A stretch of DNA of 64,000 bases from Symsagittifera roscoffensis (lineage: Eukaryota > Xenacoelomorpha > Acoela > Convolutidae). A program made the position numbers and the translations under genes. The stretch covers positions 95,021,845 through 95,085,844 of the forward strand of contig NC_087062.1 of assembly GCF_963678635.1 (NCBI RefSeq), written 5' to 3'. The notes beneath the pieces are model-generated. The model did no database searches. It saw only the letters and a list, made by a program, of their open reading frames with translations, and was not told where the DNA came from. The stretch's first letter is position 1. The number at the start of each line of letters is the position of its first letter. Shown here in pieces: positions 56,752-64,000 of the stretch.

Positions 56752-57533
56752 ATTATTTTATTAGAGGACTTAGGTAGACGGAAGAAAGACTAAAGTGAGA
56801 GGTATTAGGTTATTAGCACACAGGCTAGGTATCAGTGACTGCACTGGTAACTTGCCTTTCAATAAGAACCAGACCAAAACAAAACAGGTCCGAACTCGGA
56901 TATTCGCGACACTAAGTCTATATTAAAAAGAAGCGTGATTCATTGGTGTGGATTGTAACATAATACGTTTTTGTGAAAAGTGACTGCCCTGAGGATTTTA
57001 GTAGGTCTAGCTCGGGCAGTCCGAAGGCAGATAGGTAACACAGTACTCGGTGGGTGCAATAGACGCCCACTTGAGAAAATTACTGCCTTCAAAGTTTTGT
57101 CTGTTTGGTGCAGCACCGAGCGGGGAAAGCTTTTTCTTTAAAAGACAACTTCGACTATTGTACTGCGACCGACTAAAAGTACATTACACATACGTTTTTT
57201 TCATAGAGGCATTAATATTCTGTCATTATATATTTTTTTTGTTTTTGATTTTAAATCAACGTAATTTGTGCTTGATTGGGTAGTGAGTACACTATCTTTT
57301 AAATTGACTGATAACATCATATTGTGCTAGTTTTCGAATCTTACGACCGATAATCGGTTAGTGTGAATAAATTTTTTACAAACTGTACTCTGATAACATA
57401 CAGGGATTCGTGGTCACTATTTAATAGAATCTTGTGAAATTTATTGTGTTGCGTCATTATTATTGTTAATAAAACTGTAAGGTCACTAGCAATCGAGTTA
57501 AGTGTATAGGCATTGAGAAGTGACAAATAGAGA

Positions 57534-58274
57534 ATGAGTCTAGACAAGTCAAGAATACCAAAAATAGGTAATAGCTCTAGGAAATTCATACCTGAGGAGC
57601 AAAGAAAAAAGATGACCGATCCTTTTGTGGATTGGATCAAACAGGCACGGACCGACAAAGGGGAGACGGTTTTAGGCAGAATGGTTGAAACGAGAAGTCA
57701 GAAGACCTCAGAAGAGCGTAAAGAACTGTTAGAAGTGGAGGTCAACACAGACCATGCCATGAACGACAACCAGGGAGTACATGGACTGGAAGGGAGAGGC
57801 AGAAGGCTGGCAAGTGAATCTACTCCGGTAGAACAAGGCCATGATTTTGCCACTTCCACCGGGACACTGGATCGAGAAGAGATGTCGGAACTGTCCGACA
57901 TCTCAATTGAAATAGCGGCAACGAGAAGATCTCCGACAGACAACACTATGATGGCAGGCGGAACTGGGAAACAAACAACGTCATCATCGTTCTCAGAAAG
58001 AATGAAGAACACCTTCGGAAACATCTTTCCATTCACCATGGGAGGAGGTGCAGGAGACGAAAGTGAATCCCAGGAGGAAGAGGATGAAGAGGAGCGAGTG
58101 GACTTTGGATCTCAAGTCAGCCTCAATAGTTCGATCCAGGAGAATGAGGCATACGTCGGAAGAGAGACTGGAACCATGGACAAATTTGGTGTAGTGACAA
58201 CGATAAGCAAAGAGGCAAACACACAGAGGCAAACAAACCGAATTTTCGTGATTTTTGAGAAACCGAAACACTAA
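57534..58274 (+). pseudogene. Truncated gag (N-terminal part), copy 1
   Basis: The first ~230 codons match the start of the full gag at 60109 almost exactly. After KEANT the reading frame runs into leader sequence of the next unit (NRIFVIFEKPKH) and stops. The matrix-like and coiled-coil parts, capsid and knuckles are absent, so it cannot make a functional Gag. Product of the tandem duplication. Confidence 0.85.
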
Positions 58275-58378
58275 AAATTCAGAAATTTTTTTGAAAGTTT
58301 TGAGTTACAACAGTAAAAATAGTTGTTCGGACAACGTCCACTAGTGATTCTTCAATTTTTAAAACCCGCTACCCGAAA

Positions 58379-58447
58379 GCCTTCCGGGTTGCAGAGAAAT
58401 CGAACATAACGTGTTTGATTTGGTGGATTCATCAATCCGGAGGGGTA
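58379..58447. repeat. 69-bp module M2, duplicated copy
   Basis: Same module as 55829-55897 carried in the second tandem unit at an offset of 2550 bp. Confidence 0.6.
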
Positions 58448-59120
58448 CAGGTACCATAGTTTTTTGCAAACTTTTTCAACTAAAGCGTTTTAGATCGGGT
58501 CTTTTGCATTGAACTAGAAGAGTATAGGCCTTCTGAGCTCGGATCAATAATTTTTAGCTCAAAAGGACCAGATTTGCAGAAAAAGTTAGGCGGAACCTAT
58601 AAGAGAGAAATTTCTTGACTTTAGAAAAAAGACGTTTTGGTTAATAACTTTGGGCATATGGAGTTGATTTTGGTACCAATAGATCAGAAATTAGCTGAGC
58701 TTACTGATAGGGACAAAAGTTTTGCAAAAAAAGTAAGCGTGAAAACTTTTTGAGATTGTTTTTAGCAAATTCCTCAATTTGGAAGGGTACACCCTTCACG
58801 TTTTATAAAATCTCTTTTAGAAAAGCCTTTATACCCCTACCAAAAGGTAATAGCGGTTGAATAAAGTAACTTTAGGCTGTCCTAGACAAAAAGGGAAGGC
58901 TAAAGGCACAGTAAAACCTTAATCGAGCCGAAGTTAGGCGAGCAATAAGACCCTTCACCGTTAGTGTGAATTGTCGAATAAGAGGCTTAACTTCAATCCG
59001 GAGGGGTCTAGGAAAAGAGTACATACCCTTCCTAGTTAATTGAAAAAGCAAAATTGCATCAGAGAACGTATCCGGAGGGGTATAGGCTGAAAGAAGGAAA
59101 TCTCCGAAAAGCTACTTTTA

Positions 59121-59326
59121 CGAAACCGGAGGGCTCCCAATCGGGAGGGTTCAAAGATTTTTCAAGTTAGGAGGGGTCCGAATCCGGAGGGGTCTTATAG
59201 TTGCTCAATTCGGAGGGGTCCAGATCCGGAGGGGTCTAGTATTGAATAACTCAGAGGGATCCCAATCCGGAGGGGTCTAGATCTTGTTAGTCCGGAAGGG
59301 TCCTATTTGTGCCAATCCGGAGGGGT
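59121..59326 (+). repeat. CCGGAGGGGT motif array, copy 2 (one unit longer)
   Basis: As copy 1 but with one additional spacer plus AATTCGGAGGGGTCC unit near 59195-59220, showing that the array gains or loses units. Confidence 0.8.
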
Positions 59327-60108
59327 TTTATTTTATTAGAGGACTTAGGTAGACGGAAGAAAGACTAAAGTGAGAGGTATTAGGTTATTAGCACACAGGC
59401 TAGGTATCAGTGACTGCACTGGTAACTTGCCTTTCAATAAGAACCAGACCAAAACAAAACAGGTCCGAACTCGGATATTCGCGACACTAAGTCTATATTA
59501 AAAAGAGCGTGATTCATTGGTGTGGATTGTAACATAATACGTTTTTGTGAAAAGTGACTGCCCTGAGGATTTTAGTAGGTCTAGCTCGGGCAGTCCGAAG
59601 GCAGATAGGTAACACAGTACTCGGTGGGTGCAATAGACGCCCACTTGAGAAAATTACTGCCTTCAAAGTTTTGTCTGTTTGGTGCAGCACCGAGCGGGGA
59701 AAGCTTTTTCTTTAAAAGACAACTTCGACTATTGTACTGCGACCGACTAAAAGTACATTACACATACGTTTTTTTTCATAGAGGCATTAATATTCTGTCA
59801 TTATATATTTTTTTTGTTTTTGATTTTAAATCAACGTAAACTGTGCTTGATTGGGCAGTGAGTACACTATCTTTTAAATTGACTGATAACATCATATTGT
59901 GCTAGTTTTCGAATCTTACGACCGATAATCGGTTAGTGTGAATAAATTTTTTACAAACTGTACTCTGATAACATACAGGGATTCGTGGTCACTATTTAAT
60001 AGAATCTTGTGAAATTTATTGCGTTGCGTCATTATTATTGTTAATAAAACTATAAGGTCACTAGCAATCGAGTTAAGTGTATAGGCATTGAGAAGTGACA
60101 AATAGAGA

Positions 60109-62877
60109 ATGAGTCTAGACAAGTCAAGAATACCAAAAATAGGTAATAGCTCTAGGAAATTCATACCTGAGGAGCAAAGAAAAAAGATGACCGATCCTTT
60201 TGTGGATTGGATCAAACAGGCACGGACCGACAAAGGGGAGACGGTTTTAGGCAGAATGGTTGAAACGAGAAGTCAGAAGACCTCAGAAGAGCGTAAAGAA
60301 CGGTTAGAAGTGGAGGTCAACACAGACCATGCCATGAACGACAACCAGGGAGTACATGGACTGGAAGGGAGAGGCAGAAGGCTGGCAAGTGAATCTACTC
60401 CGGTAGAACAAGGCCATGATTTTGCCACTTCCACCGGGACACTGGATCGAGAAGAGATGTCGGAACTGTCCGACATCTCAATTGAAATAGCGGCAACGAG
60501 AAGATCTCCGACAGACAACACTATGATGGCAGGCGGAACTGGGAAACAAACAACGTCATCATCGTTCTCAGAAAGAATGAAGAGCACCTTCGGAAACATC
60601 TTTCCATTCACCATGGGAGGAGGTGCAGGAAACGAAAGTGAATCCCAGGAGGAAGAGGATGAAGAGGAGCGAGTGGACTTTGGATCTCAAGTCAGCCTCA
60701 ATAGTTCGATCCAGGAGAATGAGGCATACGTCGGAAGAGAGACTGGAACCATGGACAAATTTGGTGTAGTGACAACGATAAGCAAAGAGGCAAACACACC
60801 GGGCCAGTCAAAAGACTTCGCGATTATGACAAGTTCAGAGCCACAAACTGGAGAGAGTAGAACCAGAGGGCTAGGCAACGCGTTAGCGGATCCTGAAATA
60901 GATAAGGAAAAGACGTCGAGACAGAGAGTCAAGGCCCGGATCTCGACCAGCACGAAGCTACCTGGGACCGACAGGGTTGCACCGCCACTAGTAACGCCAC
61001 TCGTGAATAACGGGGCAGCACTAGAAGAAGCCTTAAACAACATAGTGGACAGTTTAGGAGAACAAAATGAACAGATGTCAATAAGGATGAGTGAACTAGA
61101 AAGAGAAGTTCACATTGAAAGAGAAGGTCTGCGAGAAGAAATAAACCGCAATAGACAAGAAGTTGGCAGGAGCAAAAAACGCTTGAAAGAAAGAACGGAC
61201 GAGCACATGGCAAAGAACTTGTCGCGAATGACAAGAAAGGCGGAACAGCGAGAGTTACGCTTAAGAGACGACATGGATAAGTTAAGAATTCAGCAAGAGC
61301 AGTCTCTTGGGACTCTTGACACAAAGATAGACGCGATGATGGAGAGGCGAACTCAGGCTATCATGGATAGGTTGGACGGGCTACTAAGCAGCAAGAGTGG
61401 ACCGAAAGAAGGAGAACTGAACTCGGGAGGTCCCAGCAGGGAACCGAGGGTGAACTTCAATGAACATCAAAAGAGGAAGACGTATGGATCCACTGGAGGC
61501 AGGGGCAGTTCATCAGGCTATGCCACAAGGGGTAATGGAGCATGGGGCCCGAACAGTAGAGCAAGTTCAACGGGGAACAGACAAACCTCTAACGAACGAC
61601 CAACGCAAGGCACTCATGCGACTGGGAGAAGTGATTCCGGAATCAGGGGGCATGCAAGCCCGAGGAGGAGTCATGTGGGCCAAGCGGGAAACACTCACGG
61701 CGATTCGGATTGCGAGGATGCACCGCATACAGAGCCTTTGACGAGGTGTGAAGACACTCAAGCTGGACACTCAAGGGATGCTACGGCAATGGCCACAGCA
61801 TTTGAACCCCTAAACAGGTCTTTGGAGACATTCCTGACAAGGTTATCCAGAACCAATGAACGCAGTGAGAAGTCCAGAAGAGTCTTTAGGAAACCAAGAT
61901 GCTATAAAGACGAATCTGATGGCTGTGTTGATACCTGGATGGAGGTAATGAAGCTGCATTTCGAGGAAGAGGACTTGTCGGAGAGACAGGATTGCAGTGC
62001 GCTCACCAGCAACTTGGAAGGGACAGCCCTGAACTGTGTCAGGGCCAAGAAGCAATATCAACGTGACACTGCTAAGAAAATCTTCGAAATCTTGTTAAAC
62101 CGTTTCGGATCAGGGGTGCAGGGGCACCAGGCGATGATGCGCTTCGAGAAACGGAGGCAACGAGAAGATGAAACGATAGACAAGTTTCTCGATGATTTGG
62201 AAATGCTGAGAAGACGCAGCCAACCCGATGAGTCAAACCGAAGGATGAACCTGGCCGTAGCCTCAAAATTCATCGATGGTGTGAAGAATGATGAACTTCG
62301 TACGATGCTAGCAACGCATTACACACCACTAACAACCAATGCGCCAACACCGGAGGAGTTGAGGCTCAAGTCAAAAGAGTATCTTTTGTTGAAACCTCCT
62401 TCGAGATCTGGATACTACAAGAACAATTATGGCAATTTTAACAACGGACCAGCAAACCAAGGGAACAATTGGTACAAACTGAGGGATGATATGGACAAGA
62501 GACGCTCTTGTGCCAATTGCAGTTCAACGGACCATCATGTGTCCGCATGCCCAGCTTACAAACAAGGCATGAAAGCAATAGGCTTTAGCCTCGAGGACGA
62601 AGATGCGTCAGAATTGGACCATGAGGATTTCATGAGAGGAGTAATTGCAAAATTCGGACCGAGGTGTTTCTTTTGCAACTTGGAAGGTCATTTTAAATCA
62701 GATTGTCCGCAAATCTGGGATGCAGTGGCAGACATCAAGCATCCAAGACATGAAGAAGCTTTGTCAGGAGTGAAAGCCAGCAAGGCTAGACTTTTGAGAG
62801 AAGCGGAGGCACGCAGAAAGGATAAACCTCAAGAGCTGGCGGCAAAGAAAATGCAAGCGGTAACAGAGGAGACGTGA
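60109..62877 (+). CDS. gag: LTR-retrotransposon Gag, full length
   Basis: A 922-residue ORF. An acidic, low-complexity N-terminal third; a predicted coiled coil at about residues 305-430 (heptad-rich E/R/L stretch); a Gly/Ser/Arg-rich linker; a retrotransposon-type gag/capsid domain at about 597-733 (DTWMEVMKLHFEEEDLSE ... KKIFEILLNRFG ... ETIDKFLDDLEMLRRR); and two CCHC zinc knuckles, CANCSSTDHHVSAC (about 801) and CFFCNLEGHFKSDC (about 853). Gag packages the element RNA in cytoplasmic particles. Longer than usual because of the N-terminal extension and coiled coil. The stop TGA overlaps the pol frame by 14 nt. The capsid and double knuckle indicate a Ty3/gypsy-like element (inference supported by the protease that follows). 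Confidence 0.9.
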   Translation: MSLDKSRIPKIGNSSRKFIPEEQRKKMTDPFVDWIKQARTDKGETVLGRMVETRSQKTSEERKERLEVEVNTDHAMNDNQGVHGLEGRGRRLASESTPVEQGHDFATSTGTLDREEMSELSDISIEIAATRRSPTDNTMMAGGTGKQTTSSSFSERMKSTFGNIFPFTMGGGAGNESESQEEEDEEERVDFGSQVSLNSSIQENEAYVGRETGTMDKFGVVTTISKEANTPGQSKDFAIMTSSEPQTGESRTRGLGNALADPEIDKEKTSRQRVKARISTSTKLPGTDRVAPPLVTPLVNNGAALEEALNNIVDSLGEQNEQMSIRMSELEREVHIEREGLREEINRNRQEVGRSKKRLKERTDEHMAKNLSRMTRKAEQRELRLRDDMDKLRIQQEQSLGTLDTKIDAMMERRTQAIMDRLDGLLSSKSGPKEGELNSGGPSREPRVNFNEHQKRKTYGSTGGRGSSSGYATRGNGAWGPNSRASSTGNRQTSNERPTQGTHATGRSDSGIRGHASPRRSHVGQAGNTHGDSDCEDAPHTEPLTRCEDTQAGHSRDATAMATAFEPLNRSLETFLTRLSRTNERSEKSRRVFRKPRCYKDESDGCVDTWMEVMKLHFEEEDLSERQDCSALTSNLEGTALNCVRAKKQYQRDTAKKIFEILLNRFGSGVQGHQAMMRFEKRRQREDETIDKFLDDLEMLRRRSQPDESNRRMNLAVASKFIDGVKNDELRTMLATHYTPLTTNAPTPEELRLKSKEYLLLKPPSRSGYYKNNYGNFNNGPANQGNNWYKLRDDMDKRRSCANCSSTDHHVSACPAYKQGMKAIGFSLEDEDASELDHEDFMRGVIAKFGPRCFFCNLEGHFKSDCPQIWDAVADIKHPRHEEALSGVKASKARLLREAEARRKDKPQELAAKKMQAVTEET

Positions 62878-64000
62878 GCCGGAACCAGCAACTGCGGCTG
62901 ATGACTTCAAGATCGATTATAGGGCAGCCGCGAGGGATGCTCTAAATAGAGTAAAGCAGGAATTGGTGACGAAAGAGATCGAACAAAAGGTGAAACTTGA
63001 ACTGGAAAATGAGAAACTTCAGGAGCAACTGAATACCTTCGAAGCAACGGAGTTCGAAGAAACGAAAGCACCAAGCAGTTTGAACGTGAAACTTAAAGTG
63101 ATCTCCGGTCAGAGGTTCGGCATGGTGCCGCAAGGAAACAAGATACAGTCAATAATCTCAGTGGCTGGACACCAGGTAATAAGAAATCTGAGTGAACCAT
63201 CCGAGTTCACTTTGATGCATTTGGACACATATGCAGATTATCTGAGACAGGTGGAACCACGCACCGAGTCGAGAGCCGTGCGAGCACTACTAACGACGGG
63301 TGGCCCTCGCATGAAGAAACTTCATGGACGCTACCTAGAGGTCTATGGGCCGTATCAAGTAATGCTGAACGTGGATGGAATCAGTATCTACACCAGGACC
63401 TATGTAACAACAGATGATGACCAAATGGGGCAGATATATTTGGGTGAGGAGGAACTCAAAGTCCGCAGGATAGGCCATGACGCCATGATGGAACAAGACT
63501 CAGTACACATTGGGTATGAAGCAGATGTGACTGCACATCTGCTCGACACCAACGGAACAAAACTCGGAGTCACAGGGCTTCTGGACACACGAGCGGTAGT
63601 GAGTGTGATGCCGATAAAAACCTGGGAAAGAATGGGCTTCACGCGGGAAGATCTAATTCCAACGAATCTCCGACTGGCCGCCGCCAATCGAGGAGCTATC
63701 TACGTGGCCGGAAGAACACCAATAACGGTCCTCCACATGGGAGGACGGGATCTTTGGATGAGCTTCCTGGTGGTAGAGAATCTGGGCGACGCCGACCAAT
63801 TCATCTTGGGCCGGTTTTTTGTCAGGAATTTTGACGTGATGATTGACTTGAACAACGGTCTGATACGGATTAGAAACCCAGACCGAAAGTATGTTAAGAG
63901 ACCAATTAATAGGATAATAACAGACGAAAACAAGGTACCAATTTTTTTGGATAGAAAAGTAAAACTACAACCAGGACAAGCTGTGGTAGCAATTTTAAGA
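62864..64000 (+). CDS. pol: LTR-retrotransposon Pol, N-terminal part with protease; runs off window
   Basis: An open frame from just after TAA at 62861 to the window end, in the +1 frame relative to gag and without an obvious ATG near its start, so it is expected to be made by frameshifting. A helical linker rich in E/K/L comes first. The retropepsin follows: the active-site block reads LLDTRAVVSVMP (DTRA at 63584-63595) where DTGA or DSGA is expected, then LRLAAAN, the beta-hairpin, and LGRFFVRNFDVMIDLNNGLI near 63810-63870. Gly to Arg at the active site should abolish protease activity. The form of the C-terminal block is that of Ty3/gypsy-type elements; reverse transcriptase, RNase H and integrase would be downstream. 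Confidence 0.85.

Larger units (their letters stand above)
55686..58223 (+). repeat. Tandem duplication unit 1 (leader plus 5' gag)
   Basis: Near-identical to 58236-60798, starting at AACCGAATTTTCGTG and ending inside gag at AGAGGCAAACACA. Between the units lies a short junction in which AGAGGCAAAC is repeated. Contains a leader of about 1.85 kb and the first ~230 gag codons. Confidence 0.9.
58236..60798 (+). repeat. Tandem duplication unit 2
   Basis: Second copy of the 2.5-kb unit, continuing without a break into the complete gag. Differs by scattered substitutions and a 25-bp gain in the motif array. Confidence 0.9.

Noticed and set aside
57050-57283. 77-aa ORF just upstream of gag (and its duplicate at 59624)
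   Set aside because: Lies in the non-coding leader; the two copies differ by a frameshift in the T-run, so the frame is not maintained.
54589-57533. Exact 5' LTR boundaries
   Set aside because: No TG...CA pair, primer-binding site or second LTR could be verified because the 3' part is outside the window.
1-64000. Naming the species or phylum; CRISPR arrays or bacterial operons
   Set aside because: Intron-bearing genes, LINEs and PSMA6 show an animal nuclear genome, but nothing diagnostic for one phylum was found; no prokaryotic features were seen.

Overview
The window looks like nuclear DNA of an invertebrate animal. It is AT-rich and intron-bearing, holds only four host protein genes in 64 kb, and is crowded with transposable-element debris. 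The phylum cannot be read from the sequence alone. Host genes: a tandem pair of class-A (rhodopsin-like) GPCR paralogs on the + strand (first copy lacking exon 1 in the window, second complete at 337 aa), a complete three-exon proteasome subunit alpha type-6 gene (PSMA6, 247 aa) on the - strand, and an intronless 515-aa membrane-anchored ATP-grasp ligase resembling mycosporine-glycine synthetase (MysC). The ligase gene is nested on the opposite strand inside the 19.5-kb first intron of PSMA6.

Layout. 1-6 kb: two copies of a ~530-bp non-autonomous element, one with a matching empty site, a ClaI-site-rich MITE, then GPCR 1 with an intron full of nested MITEs. 6-15.8 kb: no gene; more copies of the 530-bp family, a foldback element, a hAT MITE with 8-bp target duplication. 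15.8-20 kb: GPCR 2 and a third, broken TM7 fragment cut by the 530-bp family. 20.9-28.4 kb: three degenerate repeat arrays and a fossil LINE. 28.5-51.9 kb: PSMA6, whose introns hold the ATP-grasp gene, SINE-like tRNA-derived heads, tandem repeats, a second fossil LINE and one young, nearly intact LINE. That LINE encodes a 2A-like peptide, a PHD finger, an endonuclease and a reverse transcriptase, and its 5' end is a 216-bp perfect foldback enclosed by a 16-bp target duplication. 52.7-54.6 kb: an element built of alternating inverted segments (X-Y-X'-Y'). 54.7-64 kb: the 5' part of an LTR-type (Ty3/gypsy-like) retrotransposon with a 2.55-kb tandem duplication of leader plus 5' gag, a full gag ORF with two zinc knuckles, and a pol ORF in the +1 frame that runs off the window and carries a substituted protease active site.

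The most unusual signals are: (1) the MysC-like enzyme nested in PSMA6; (2) fixed-length 69-bp hairpin-ended modules and a CCGGAGGGGT motif array shared between the X-Y-X'-Y' element and the retrotransposon leader; (3) the snap-back 5' end of the LINE; (4) the 530-bp family, whose asymmetric inverted ends, 3' hairpin and T|T insertion point suggest Helentron/Helitron2-type rolling-circle derivatives. All alignments were made by eye; percent identities were not computed.
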